Part shown: in pieces, positions 7,975 through 17,193 of the stretch
Position numbering within the stretch: the stretch's first letter is position 1
Layout of the letters: each line of letters starts with the position of its first letter
Assembly: GCA_964555935.1 (NCBI GenBank)
Contig: CAZKUN010000048.1
Span: 1 to 44,365, forward strand
Source of the DNA: CAZKUN01 sp964555935
Lineage (GTDB): Bacteria > Armatimonadota > Zipacnadia > Zipacnadales > VGFC01
Direction: 5' to 3'
Length of the DNA: 44,365 bases
The notes under the pieces: model-generated
Seen by the model: the letters and a program-made list of their open reading frames with translations, nothing else
The model's database searches: none
What the model was told of the DNA's origin: nothing
Made by a program: the position numbers and the translations under genes

Positions 7975-10614
7975 ATGCATTACCACATCCGCCGTTTCAC
8001 CATTGTTGCTATCGCCGCACTCACGCTGGCGGCCACCGCTGGGCTGTCTCAGGATGCGCCGCCGGCAGCCGATCCTCCTCAAGTCACGCCGCCGCCCCCG
8101 TTCACCAAGTGGGCGGCCCAAACACGCTGGGACGAAGCCCAGACCCTCGAGTACTCGGCGGGCTATGACAAGCTGAAAGTCGCCGACTCCATCGCCGCCT
8201 GGCAGATGTTCCTCGACCTCTACCCGCGAGCGGGAATGGCTAACGAAGCCGCGTGGCACATCACGACCCTCACCACGCGTCTTGGGCAGCTCCCCAAGAC
8301 GATCGCCGCGTACGAGGGCTATGCCGCGAGCTTCCCGGATGGCGATTACGCCGAGGACGCGCTCTGGAACGTGACCTACCAGTACATGGGGGTGCCGGAC
8401 TGGGAGACCGTCTACGACACCTACGACCGGTTCCTGCAGCGATTCCCAGCCAGCCCGTATGGGGACGTCGCGCTCAATGGGCTCGCGAGCAACGCGCAGA
8501 CGAAGAAGCGCTACGATCTGGCGATTGAGCTGTACCAAGAGTTGCTGAAACGCTACCCGACCAGCGACTACTGCGACAACGCTTGGAGCGGTCTGGGCGC
8601 TGCGTCGTCCGCGCGCTACGACACCGAGAGCACAGCGGAAGCGTACATGACGCTCGCGCAGCAGTACCCTCGAAGCGACCTCGTGGAATCGGGTCTGATG
8701 TCGCTCGTGTTGACGCTGTATTCGGAGGAGCCGCTGCAGTGCATCGAGCTGGGCCGAGACTACATGGACACCTATCCGCACAGCCCCTACGCGAGCACGG
8801 TGCAGATGTACATGTACTACGCGTCGATGTCGCTCAGAACCGCCATGCCGGGGCTGAACATCGAACGCCCGGACCCGTACGATCCCAACGACCCGACGGT
8901 GATCTTGTCGCGCGGCCGAACCGAAGCGTATGACCGGGCGCGGCGCGCGGCAAATCTCCTCGAACTCAGCGATGCCATAGCCCTCTACGAGGGCTTCATG
9001 AGGGACTACCCGACCGCCAGCCAAGTTGACGACTGCCTCTACGGGATCGGGGACGCGTACGCGAAACTCGAGACCTACGTCTCGGCTGCGAAGAAGGCCA
9101 AAACGCCCAAGCAGTTCAGCCAAGTGGAGTCGGACTGGCGCTGGGTCACCGATGGCGCGGCCGGAGTCGCGCATGGCGAGGCGGCCGGCAGCGCCGTCGA
9201 TGCCTACTTGCAGCTCGTGCGCGCGATGCCCGGCAGCGACCTTCGCGACGATGCGCTCTACAAGACAGGCGTGGCATACGAGAGCGCGGAGGACTGGGTG
9301 TCTGCCATCCAGGCGTACATCGCCCTCATCCGCGTCTTCCCCGTCAGCGCCCACGCGCGGACGGCCGTCGGGAGGCTTGAAGCGCTCAAGAGCAAGCTCA
9401 AGCAGCCCGAGGATATCGACACCGTCATGCGGGCGGTGGTCCAGGCATATCCCCACTACAGCCAGTCGGATGACTACGTCTACGAGCTGGGCATAGGCGC
9501 GCTCAAGAAGGGCGATGTCAGCGCCGCCCGCGACCTGTTCGCGCGGTATGTGGCGACTTACCCAAATCGCTCCAAAGCCGCGAGCGCTCTCTTCTGGAAT
9601 GCCCGCTGCGCGCAGCTTCTCGGACGCTCGCGAGAGGCGTGGACGCTCTACGCGCAACTGGCGAACGCGTTCGTCCAGAGCGGGCTCGCCGACGATGGCT
9701 ACGTTGAGTGCCAGCACCTCGCCGATGGAAGCGCGGAGGCCGTGATGCAGGCGGCGCAGGAGGCTCTCAACCTGGCGGCCCGGGCCATGGGCGAGCCGGT
9801 CGTCGGCTACGATGCGATCATGCGCGAGCACATCACGATTCTCGCGCCGTCGGACAAGGCCATCGACATCCGCGCCTACAACTTGGTGGACCGGCTTGAG
9901 ATGGCCTACGGACTCATGGCTGAGGCCGCCGGCGGCGCGCCTAGGGGCGGTCAGCGGATCGTGATCGCCGTCGATCCCAAGGTGGCGGCGCCGACGCAGG
10001 GCGATCCCGCGCGCATCCCGCCGACGATGGTCGCCACGCCGCCGCCGTGGCGTCAGTGGTTCGAACTCGTCGCGGGCGCCTTCACGCACGACCCTCAACT
10101 CAACCCCGTCGCGACCGCGATGCCCGCATTCGCGGATGGTCTCGCCCGTTTCGCCGGCGTCCAGCTTGAGGAGATGGTCTTTACGGAGCTGGGGGATATC
10201 ACCGTCGGGCCGGCGGCGATGGCGGCGCACCTGGGCGATCTCAACCGGATCAAGAACACGGGCGCAGCAGCGTTAGGCGCGCACGTCGCGGCCAAGGGCG
10301 CGGCCGACCAAATCAGCGCCGACATCGCCATGGCGATGATCTGGCACTTGTCCACCGCGATCAGCGGCGACGCCGACACGATCATCAACTGGTCGCCCGT
10401 GTTGCCGCTCCTCAGCGGGGGCAAGGCCATTCCCGCCGCCGCGGTCACGCAGGCGGAGACGCTTGAGCAGAAAGCAGCGCTGACCGCGCACTGGATCAAC
10501 TCATCCCTCGGCGCCGACTACACCGCGACGCTCCGCGCCTGGGGCATGCCCCTCACCCCCGAGGAGATGGCAGCGGTGCAGGCGGCTGTCGACGCTGCAC
10601 AACCCCAGGAGTAG
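7975..10614 (+). CDS. Secreted TPR-repeat protein
   Basis: 879 residues starting at ATG 7975, 1 nt after the MttB stop. Longer in-frame starts would overlap that gene. Residues 1-25 are a signal peptide (IVAIAALTLAATAGLSQ), so the protein is exported or periplasmic. Residues 60-620 are tetratricopeptide-like repeats with the Y-x-x-FPxSxxxxxAL pattern seen in BamD/YbgF-type proteins (RFPASPYGDVAL, RYPTSDYCDNAW, QYPRSDLVESGL, DYPTASQVDDCL, VFPVSAHARTAV). The C-terminal 250 residues contain RIVIAVDP and WFELVAGAF (about residue 695), resembling a gluzincin peptidase fold in which HExxH is absent. It is probably a protein-binding or assembly factor. Partner unknown. Confidence 0.78.
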   Translation: MHYHIRRFTIVAIAALTLAATAGLSQDAPPAADPPQVTPPPPFTKWAAQTRWDEAQTLEYSAGYDKLKVADSIAAWQMFLDLYPRAGMANEAAWHITTLTTRLGQLPKTIAAYEGYAASFPDGDYAEDALWNVTYQYMGVPDWETVYDTYDRFLQRFPASPYGDVALNGLASNAQTKKRYDLAIELYQELLKRYPTSDYCDNAWSGLGAASSARYDTESTAEAYMTLAQQYPRSDLVESGLMSLVLTLYSEEPLQCIELGRDYMDTYPHSPYASTVQMYMYYASMSLRTAMPGLNIERPDPYDPNDPTVILSRGRTEAYDRARRAANLLELSDAIALYEGFMRDYPTASQVDDCLYGIGDAYAKLETYVSAAKKAKTPKQFSQVESDWRWVTDGAAGVAHGEAAGSAVDAYLQLVRAMPGSDLRDDALYKTGVAYESAEDWVSAIQAYIALIRVFPVSAHARTAVGRLEALKSKLKQPEDIDTVMRAVVQAYPHYSQSDDYVYELGIGALKKGDVSAARDLFARYVATYPNRSKAASALFWNARCAQLLGRSREAWTLYAQLANAFVQSGLADDGYVECQHLADGSAEAVMQAAQEALNLAARAMGEPVVGYDAIMREHITILAPSDKAIDIRAYNLVDRLEMAYGLMAEAAGGAPRGGQRIVIAVDPKVAAPTQGDPARIPPTMVATPPPWRQWFELVAGAFTHDPQLNPVATAMPAFADGLARFAGVQLEEMVFTELGDITVGPAAMAAHLGDLNRIKNTGAAALGAHVAAKGAADQISADIAMAMIWHLSTAISGDADTIINWSPVLPLLSGGKAIPAAAVTQAETLEQKAALTAHWINSSLGADYTATLRAWGMPLTPEEMAAVQAAVDAAQPQE

Positions 10615-10766
10615 GGCCCGACCGCAGATGCGCAGGTCCACAGACCCCAAATTCCGAGGTCCGCTGCGGATGGCTTGCCGTTCCGGCAACGGCAGGAGTA
10701 TCAGGTACGAAGTGCGGCATCAGGTTTGAACGAATGGACGGGCACGCGTCAACGGGAGGGCAGCAC

Positions 10767-11693
10767 ATGACCGAGGATTACGGGCTTGCGCTGGCAACCG
10801 GCACCCACGTACTGGCCAATCAGCTTAAGGCGGCAGAGACGGACGCCGCACGGAAGGCCAAGAAGCAACGAGTGGTCGCCATGAAGCTCCGCCTGCTCCG
10901 CGAGGTCTGGCCGGAGGCAGCCGACGCGCTCCGCCGCTCAAGGGACGTACCTCGCCTGCTCAGGCGAATCTCAGACGGCCTCGACGCGCGACCGTATGTC
11001 ATCGACCTCGCGTTCGGCAACCCCTTCGCGCCCTACCAATTGCGCTACGACGACAACGACTTCACCGAGGCGCTAGCCAAAGTCGGAAGGATCGTTGGGC
11101 TCGCAGAGAGCGACGTCCACAGCATCAGGAAATCACAGCGCGATGCCTCGAGGGCGCACAGACACGCCAACTGGAAGAAACTAGTTGCCTACGGCACGGT
11201 CGGAGCCTTGGCCCTCGGCGCGAGCGGCTTGCTGGCAGCCCCGGTCCTGGGCGGCGCTCTGGGGTCGGCGGCGGGGCTTTCGGGCGCGGCGGCGACAGGG
11301 CACGGACTCGCATTGTTGGGGGGCGGTCCGCTCGCGGCGGGTGGCTGGGGGATGGCAGGTGGCATGTGGCTGGTCTCTGGAGGTAGCGCGGTTGTGGGGC
11401 TCGCCGGAGGAGCGGGTGGTGAGCTATTCAGGCAGCTCGGGGCCGCCGAGTTCCGGTCCGAACTGACCAAGCTACAGGTCAGCTACAGAGAGGGCCTACT
11501 TCACAACCAGATGCAGGTCGCCAAGGCGAAGTCGGTCATTGCTGAATTGGTGGACAAGAGGGACCAGTTGGCCCGCGAGTTGGACGATGAACGGCTCCTG
11601 AACGACCGGAACTCGGATCGTCTCAAGGAGATCGAGGCGAAGATGACGGCGCTTGCGGACGCGATCCGGTGGATGAGGGAGGAGAGCGAGTGA
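10767..11693 (+). CDS. Gly/Ala-rich membrane-like protein with C-terminal coiled coil, unknown function
   Basis: 308 residues; I do not recognise a named family. ATG 10767 is chosen because GGGAGGG ends 6 nt upstream. Residues 1-135 are charged and helical without a signal peptide. Residues 140-219 are a long Gly/Ala-rich hydrophobic tract (ALALGASGLLAAPVLGGALG, then ATGHGLALLGGGPLAAGG) that could form two to four glycine-zipper membrane helices, as seen in some pore-forming effectors and DUF726/TMCO4-like proteins. Residues 232-308 form a coiled coil (KLQVSYREG to IRWMREESE). The stop overlaps the next start in GTGA (11690-11693), so the two products are probably made together and may form a complex. 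A role in membrane stress, toxin action or defence is speculation from architecture. Confidence 0.65.
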   Translation: MTEDYGLALATGTHVLANQLKAAETDAARKAKKQRVVAMKLRLLREVWPEAADALRRSRDVPRLLRRISDGLDARPYVIDLAFGNPFAPYQLRYDDNDFTEALAKVGRIVGLAESDVHSIRKSQRDASRAHRHANWKKLVAYGTVGALALGASGLLAAPVLGGALGSAAGLSGAAATGHGLALLGGGPLAAGGWGMAGGMWLVSGGSAVVGLAGGAGGELFRQLGAAEFRSELTKLQVSYREGLLHNQMQVAKAKSVIAELVDKRDQLARELDDERLLNDRNSDRLKEIEAKMTALADAIRWMREESE

Positions 11694-13057
11694 TCGAGGA
11701 CCTGGAAGTAGTCCTGACGTCTCTGGCGGATGATCTCGATGGCGCGCAAGCCGACGCGGCAGAACTGCGTAGCGCCCAAGGTGACCTGGCTAACGAGATC
11801 AACGCAGTCGAGGAGCGCCTCGACTCCCTCGTCGGGCAGGTCGGTCGAGTTGCCCCCGTGGCGTCAACAGCGCAGGATGCCAAGCTGCGCCAGCGGCGTG
11901 CTACTCGTGCGGGTCCATTGCCATGGGACGAACTGGTCCGTGACGCCACCGATCGGTTGAGGGTTCGTGGAGTCGATCCCAAGACCGCTTCCGTTGACGC
12001 TCTGCTGGATCCCGAGGAGGTAGAGCGGATTCAGCACCGGTTTACCGCAGGCCTCCACATCCGCGCGAGACTGGATCCTTACGATATCATAGCGGCCGTG
12101 GCGGCTGGTCTGGTGGCTGGCGCGGTGGACTTCCTCATCGTGCGCATCCCTCGCCCAATTGCCTACCTCGGTCGCCCGGCGGAGGGACAGGCAAGTGTGG
12201 TCACTCAGTGGCTGCACTCCCTGGACGTGCCGTCGAACAACTGGCTGGCTCGTCACTTCCGCACGTCCTACGACGCTGTCGCATCTGTGGCGAGCGACAT
12301 CGATGGCTTCGGGCCGAAGACTCATCGCCTGCAGACGTTTGGACACGATCCCCTCATCGGGCTCGTGATCGGCACGATTGACATCATGCGAGGGGGCCTA
12401 ACAGCCGTGTCTCGCGCGGGCGAGATAGTGTCGTTTGCGGGCACGGGCGACCCCGTGCCAGACGTGATCGAAGCACTCTTCGTCCAGATCATGCACCTGC
12501 TATCAGACGCGCCGACCCGCATGGGGTTGCCGCCACCGGGATGGTCGGTACTGCAGCTGCTGCAGGTCGGGAACCTCGGGGAGAAGGAGCGCACGGTCGC
12601 AGACTTGGCGCGTGACATGTACCTCAGAGGCTATGACTCGCGTCATTTCCTGACAATGAGCACGAGCTGCGCCGCCGCGGAGATCGTGCTACGGGGGTAC
12701 TTTGCGATCCGCCAGCGCCAGGACGCAGACTACGCCGAGGAGGTGACATCAGAGGCCGACGCCGCCGGAACCAGCAGCGTGAGCGCTCATCCACGGTATC
12801 AGAGCATGGCGCTCGCCGCACATGGGGTCGCGGCAGCCGCGAATGTGGGCAAGGTCATGATAACCAGGCACCCGCTGGCGATCAACTACGCCCAGTGGCT
12901 TGCGTTCACGCGCGCTTTCTTCGGCTGGACCCAGTCCAAACAGCCCTCCTTCACGGACGGGCTCGTCGCGCAAGCCGATGTGAACGCATCTGCGTTAGCC
13001 GCTGGATGGCCGCCCATCGACGCCACCGACCCGAGCTTCCCGACGCTGCACCCTTGA
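11690..13057 (+). CDS. Coiled-coil protein with hydrophobic segment, coupled partner of the preceding gene
   Basis: 455 residues, no assignable named family. GTG 11690 overlaps the preceding TGA and has GGAGGAG just upstream; an in-frame GTG at 11669 lies deeper in the preceding gene and is less likely. Residues 2-52 form a coiled coil (LEVVLTSLADDL to ERLDSLVGQV), matching the C-terminal coiled coil of the neighbour and suggesting hetero-oligomerisation. Residues 131-151 (YDIIAAVAAGLVAGAVDFLI) are a possible membrane helix. Residues 218-236 hold the striking segment FGHDPLIGLVIGTIDIMRGG. The remainder is helical, with QWLHSLDVPSNNW and ARDMYLRGYDSRHFLTM. No catalytic motif is evident. It is isolated from the metabolic genes on both sides, as expected for a self-contained two-gene module. 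Confidence 0.65.
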   Translation: MIEDLEVVLTSLADDLDGAQADAAELRSAQGDLANEINAVEERLDSLVGQVGRVAPVASTAQDAKLRQRRATRAGPLPWDELVRDATDRLRVRGVDPKTASVDALLDPEEVERIQHRFTAGLHIRARLDPYDIIAAVAAGLVAGAVDFLIVRIPRPIAYLGRPAEGQASVVTQWLHSLDVPSNNWLARHFRTSYDAVASVASDIDGFGPKTHRLQTFGHDPLIGLVIGTIDIMRGGLTAVSRAGEIVSFAGTGDPVPDVIEALFVQIMHLLSDAPTRMGLPPPGWSVLQLLQVGNLGEKERTVADLARDMYLRGYDSRHFLTMSTSCAAAEIVLRGYFAIRQRQDADYAEEVTSEADAAGTSSVSAHPRYQSMALAAHGVAAAANVGKVMITRHPLAINYAQWLAFTRAFFGWTQSKQPSFTDGLVAQADVNASALAAGWPPIDATDPSFPTLHP

Positions 13058-13114
13058 GGGACGTTGACTCGATCCGCGCCGGTGATCCTCGCCCACCCAC
13101 TTTCGACGCCGCCC

Positions 13115-15406
13115 TCACCCCGCCGTCTGCTCCGTCCGCTGCAGTATCTCGGCCTGGAAATCCGGACTCAGGCGCGTGAAGTGGTCGCTATAGCCCGACA
13201 CTCGCACGACCAGATCGCGGTACTCATCCGGACGCTCCTGGGCGTCTTTCAGCATCTCCGCCGAGACGCAGTTCAGATGCAGATTGAGACCCTTGCCCAT
13301 GAAGTAGGTGCGCAGGGCGGCGACCAGCTTTGCGCGGGATTCATCGGACTCGAACACGCTCGGGAGCATCCGGATGTTGAGCGTGTAGCCGCCGAACCAG
13401 TGGCCATCCGAGTCCAGCTTCTGCACAGTGTTGAGCAGCGCCGTCAGCCCCTGCCTATCCGTGCCGTGAGCGGCCGCCATCCCCGGCGCCAGCGGTTGGC
13501 CGCTGAGGCGCCCATCGGGCGTCGCCATCAGGCCTTGGCCGGCCATGATGTGACCGCCGCCATCGATTCCGCTGGCGATGAACCGGCCGTCGTTCCTCGG
13601 CCCCGCGAGCCCGAGGATCGCCTCGCGGTGCAAGCCCTCCAGCACGGGGATCAGGTCGTCCGCACCGTCGTCATCGTTGCCGAACTTCGGCGCGCGCCGC
13701 GCCTCCGCGCGCAGCTCTTCGTACCCATCGAAGTCCTCGGCCATAGCGTCCATCAGCGTGTCGAGGTCGCAGGTTTGCTCCTGGTAGACCAGTCGCCGAA
13801 TGCTCGCGACGCTGTTGACGAAGTTGGCGAAGCCGCCGGGCATGTTCATGCTCGGGAAGTTGTAGTCCGCCCGCACGGTGAGGTCGCGCGCGCGCTCGAT
13901 ACAGCCGCTCATGAGTGCTGATGTGAAGGGGATCTGGCCATGCCGCTCGTGCATTTGCCCAATCTCGCGCGCCACTGCCGCTGAGCGCTCCGCGTTGCGC
14001 CGCATCGACTCGCCGAGGGTTGCCAGGAACGCATCGAAGGTCGGGTACGTTTCCGACAGCCGCTCGCCGCTGTTTCGAGGGCCCCACAGCGTCTGCATCA
14101 GCGCGTGAACGTGCCCAGTGCTGCCGCCGAGGGCTGAGTCCTGCAGCTTGCCCGGAATCCCCAATTCGCCGCAGCCCACGTGCGTGTAATCGTAGGCGTC
14201 GTCGGGGTCGATGCCCAGGTTGATGAACCCCTTCGGTGACGCCTCATCGTTCAGGAAGACGGGCATGTTCAGCCCGCCCGCGACGCAATCGAGCGCGGCC
14301 CGCATCAGCTCGTCGGGAATGCTGCGATTCCAGCGCAGGTTCACGAGCGGCTCGGGCAGACGCAACTCGCCCGCCGCCTCCAGGAACAGGTACGTGAGGT
14401 CGTTCGTCTGGTCATTGCCTTCGGCGTCGCTGCCGCCGAGCGTGATGCACTGGGTCGGGTTGCCGCGCGGCCCAAATACGGTGTTCTCCTTGAACTTGAT
14501 GAGGAAGCACTGGGTGAGTTCCAGCGCTCTCTCCCGCGTCAGCGCGCCGGTTGCGATGTCAGCCTCGTAGTGGGGCCAGAGGATCTGATCGACCCGCCCC
14601 GGCGACATGGACCACGAGTTGCCCTCGATGTGCATCACCTGGTGGCACAGCCACACGCTCTGGAGCGCCTCCCAGTAGCTTCGCGCGCCCGTGGCCATCA
14701 GTTCGGGCAGTCGCTGAGCCATCTGCCGAAGCTCCGCCGCCCTGTGAGGGTCGTTCTCGTCATCCGCAAGCTGCCCGGCCAGCACGCCAAACCTCGCGGC
14801 GAACGCCTTCGCGCCCTGGCAACCGATGATCGCCGCCCGCAGGAACTGGGCGCCCTCGGGATCGTCCTCGCGCGCCTGCTGGAGGTGCGCATCCGCCCGG
14901 TCAATCACCGCATCCAGCCCGTCGCGGAGCACCTCGGTGAAATCGGGCGTGATGTGCCCCAGCGCCGTTGAGAGCTGGTACCAATGCTCGGGCGGCGGCG
15001 TGGTGTCGTCGAAGCACTCGCGCCGGAACGCGGCGTAATGCGCGTGGAGATTGCGCGTCGCCCAGTACTCCTTCACATCCTCCGGCAGGCCATCGCGGAT
15101 GAACGTCTGCCCCACATCGACGCCGTGGCGGTGCTGCACTATCTGCTCGGTACCGAGACTGAACTCCGGAAGCGCGATCCACGCGCCGGGGGTGCTGGTG
15201 GGCGTGCCGACGATCAAGTCACCGTCGCGGAGATAGATCGGCATTTGCTCGAGAACGTCCTGCAGCGCCGTCGCGCGCCGGATGACCTTCGAATCGCGCT
15301 GGTTGCGCCGGTCGCTTTCCGTGACGATCCGCGCCCGATGCGGGCAGACGGTATCGGTCCAGTCCCTCATATCGTCGCGCAGATTCCTGACACGGTCTGT
15401 CATCAT
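13115..15406 (-). CDS. Glycyl radical enzyme, pyruvate formate-lyase-like, substrate unknown
   Basis: 763 residues from ATG 15406, with AGGAG 8 nt upstream; an in-frame GTG at 15427 is less likely. Glycyl radical enzymes use a protein radical to cleave or dehydrate small molecules anaerobically (formate lyases, diol dehydratases, choline and isethionate lyases). Both essential sites are intact: Cys412-x-Glu414 in HVGCGELG (Cys codon 14171-14173) and the radical Gly738 in RVSGYSDHF near the C-terminus (codon 13193-13195), followed by LSPDFQAEI. The N-terminal GDLIVGTPTS and PEFSLG also match the family. No radical-SAM activating enzyme lies in the window, although such genes are usually adjacent. 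The Cys loop is not the GCVEP found in CutC choline lyase, so I do not assign a substrate. Confidence 0.88.
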   Translation of the reverse strand: MMTDRVRNLRDDMRDWTDTVCPHRARIVTESDRRNQRDSKVIRRATALQDVLEQMPIYLRDGDLIVGTPTSTPGAWIALPEFSLGTEQIVQHRHGVDVGQTFIRDGLPEDVKEYWATRNLHAHYAAFRRECFDDTTPPPEHWYQLSTALGHITPDFTEVLRDGLDAVIDRADAHLQQAREDDPEGAQFLRAAIIGCQGAKAFAARFGVLAGQLADDENDPHRAAELRQMAQRLPELMATGARSYWEALQSVWLCHQVMHIEGNSWSMSPGRVDQILWPHYEADIATGALTRERALELTQCFLIKFKENTVFGPRGNPTQCITLGGSDAEGNDQTNDLTYLFLEAAGELRLPEPLVNLRWNRSIPDELMRAALDCVAGGLNMPVFLNDEASPKGFINLGIDPDDAYDYTHVGCGELGIPGKLQDSALGGSTGHVHALMQTLWGPRNSGERLSETYPTFDAFLATLGESMRRNAERSAAVAREIGQMHERHGQIPFTSALMSGCIERARDLTVRADYNFPSMNMPGGFANFVNSVASIRRLVYQEQTCDLDTLMDAMAEDFDGYEELRAEARRAPKFGNDDDGADDLIPVLEGLHREAILGLAGPRNDGRFIASGIDGGGHIMAGQGLMATPDGRLSGQPLAPGMAAAHGTDRQGLTALLNTVQKLDSDGHWFGGYTLNIRMLPSVFESDESRAKLVAALRTYFMGKGLNLHLNCVSAEMLKDAQERPDEYRDLVVRVSGYSDHFTRLSPDFQAEILQRTEQTAG

Positions 15407-15475
15407 CGGCGCTTCTCCTGCGTTCACCGTTCGCGCCGCCTCGGTGGATACCTCTCCCGCGAGCCCGTTGGAGAG

Positions 15476-16984
15476 TTACTCGACTCCGAGGTCGGCAAGC
15501 GCCCTGGTGACCAATGGCGCCATGGCGGTGCCATCGAGCAGGGCCTTCGCGGTCTGCAGAGATTTTATTGCATCGGCCCGCTCTTCTTTCCCGAACGTGA
15601 GGGCCAGGCACCAGTGGGCCAGCCCGTTTTCCGGGGCAGCTTCGATGGCCCTGTTGAGCCAGGTCACCGCCTCCGGACGATGCATCTCCGCCAGAAGCAA
15701 GCCTGTCGAGATGTCCGTGGCCACCTCCGGGGGACCCACGAGGAGCGCGGCGAACGCCGCGGATATGGGTGCTGCGTCGTCAGCCGCGGCGCCCGCGACT
15801 CCGTCCTCCAGGGCCGCGCGCATCGCGTCATAGTCGCCCGCCAGACCCGCCAGACTAGCCGTCGGTAGCCACAGGCTGGCCGCACGCCATCGGAAGGAGG
15901 GTTTCCCCGAGAGCCGCTTGATGACTGAGAGGGCGTCGGCGGGTCTGTCGCCGAGAATGGCCAACTGCACGAAGTGGTTCAGGCCCCATTCCTCGTGCAG
16001 GTAGCTGTCACTAGCGGCCATCGCCCAGGCATCGAAGGCCTGATCCAGACGGCCGGCGGCCTCGTGCATCACGGCGAGCTGTATGTAGGCCTCGCCGGCA
16101 ACCTCCAAGAACTGGTCAGCCACGCGCGTGACACGCTCGAACTCGGCGATGGCCTCATCCGTGCGGTCCGCGGAGACGAGATCCCACGCGATCATGCGCC
16201 GGACTACTCGCTCATCGCCGCCCAGTTCGAGCGCGCGCCGGGCCGAGGCGAGAGCCATGTCCGTGTCACTGCCATGCAGCCGGGACATCACGATATGGTA
16301 GATCGCCTCGTCGCCGTGGAGCGTCTCCAGCTCGACCAGAACGGCGAGGGACGCCTCGCGGAACGCGGCGTGCGAGTCCTCCAGGTTGCGGCTGCGGGCA
16401 CTCAGCGAGGCTGCGACAGCGTGCCAGAACGGCTTCTTCTGCCGCGGAGCAACTGCTGCCAGGTCTCCGGCGAAACGCCCTGCGAGGCCCTGGCCCAGCG
16501 GGGATGCGAGCGAGGCAACGAACGCCTTCTCATAGGCCGCCCGAGCACCAGCCCTGTCGCGGTAGTGGCGGCGAACGTCGCCGACGTCACGCCACAGTTC
16601 CGGGCTATAGTCCACGCGGCGGGCGCTCTCGGCGGCATGGAGCAGGAGCGCTCTGCCGCCATCGACGTCGCCCTGGGCCATGAGCAACTCGGCCTCCGCG
16701 CGATCCAGCAATACCTGCACAGCGTTAGGCAGCGCTCTTGCGCGCGCGAGTGCCTGCTCGGCCTCCGCCAACCGTCCTGCTGCGATGTAGGCCGGCACTA
16801 GAGAATACGCCCGATCGAAACTCGACGGGTCCCTCTCAGCGCTGGCCTCAGTCTTCTCCAGCCGTCCTTCGTAATCTGACCGAGTAAGCGGGGTGATCTG
16901 GGCCGCGCCCGACCCGACCAATAGCCCCATGCCCACCAGGACCGAAATTGCCTTGCGGAATACGCGGATACGCATACTGCCCAT
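15476..16984 (-). CDS. Secreted TPR-repeat protein
   Basis: 502 residues. ATG 16984 is preferred to the in-frame GTG 16993 because GAGAGG lies 8 nt upstream of the ATG. Residues 1-28 are a signal peptide (VFRKAISVLVGMGLLVGSGAAQ). The rest is helical with repeated tetratricopeptide units, for example LVPAYIAAGRLAEAEQALARA, ALASARRALELGGDERVVRR, TDEAIAEFERV, AAGRLDQAFDAWAMAA and EAVTWLNRAIEAAPENGLAHWCL. TPR proteins mediate protein-protein contacts; this one would act outside the cytoplasm. It lies 69 nt downstream of the divergently oriented space after the glycyl radical gene start and reads in the same direction, so a shared transcript is possible though not required. No partner can be named. 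Confidence 0.78.
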   Translation of the reverse strand: MGSMRIRVFRKAISVLVGMGLLVGSGAAQITPLTRSDYEGRLEKTEASAERDPSSFDRAYSLVPAYIAAGRLAEAEQALARARALPNAVQVLLDRAEAELLMAQGDVDGGRALLLHAAESARRVDYSPELWRDVGDVRRHYRDRAGARAAYEKAFVASLASPLGQGLAGRFAGDLAAVAPRQKKPFWHAVAASLSARSRNLEDSHAAFREASLAVLVELETLHGDEAIYHIVMSRLHGSDTDMALASARRALELGGDERVVRRMIAWDLVSADRTDEAIAEFERVTRVADQFLEVAGEAYIQLAVMHEAAGRLDQAFDAWAMAASDSYLHEEWGLNHFVQLAILGDRPADALSVIKRLSGKPSFRWRAASLWLPTASLAGLAGDYDAMRAALEDGVAGAAADDAAPISAAFAALLVGPPEVATDISTGLLLAEMHRPEAVTWLNRAIEAAPENGLAHWCLALTFGKEERADAIKSLQTAKALLDGTAMAPLVTRALADLGVE

Positions 16985-17193
16985 GGCTGTCACCTCTCAG
17001 GCGCGCGCGCTCACCTGTCAGCGCCCACGCGCTATTGCTAGTGACGTTCGTCTGGCGGAGAGGGTGCGCAGGTCTCAGAAGTGTCGCTGCCGAAGTGTCA
17101 GATCGACTGGCTCACGGCTCAGACGACAGCGGGGATGCCCCGTCTGCTATGGGAATCGCGGTCAGCACTTGCGATGCGGCAATGAGGTGGGAG
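16985..17193. promoter_or_regulatory. Divergent intergenic region
   Basis: 209 nt between two genes read outward: a secreted TPR protein on the - strand and a lipoprotein on the + strand. Promoters for both must lie here if the genes are expressed separately. I cannot pick out a convincing -35/-10 pair or operator in this GC-rich stretch. Confidence 0.35.

Noticed and set aside
10675..10689. Inverted repeat TTGCCG / CGGCAA as a terminator
   Set aside because: Only a 6-bp stem with a 3-nt loop and no following T-tract, so not a convincing intrinsic terminator.
13064..13921. Long + strand open frame of 285 codons
   Set aside because: It lies antisense inside the glycyl radical enzyme gene, whose Cys loop and Gly radical motifs are unambiguous. 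High GC content creates such shadow frames.
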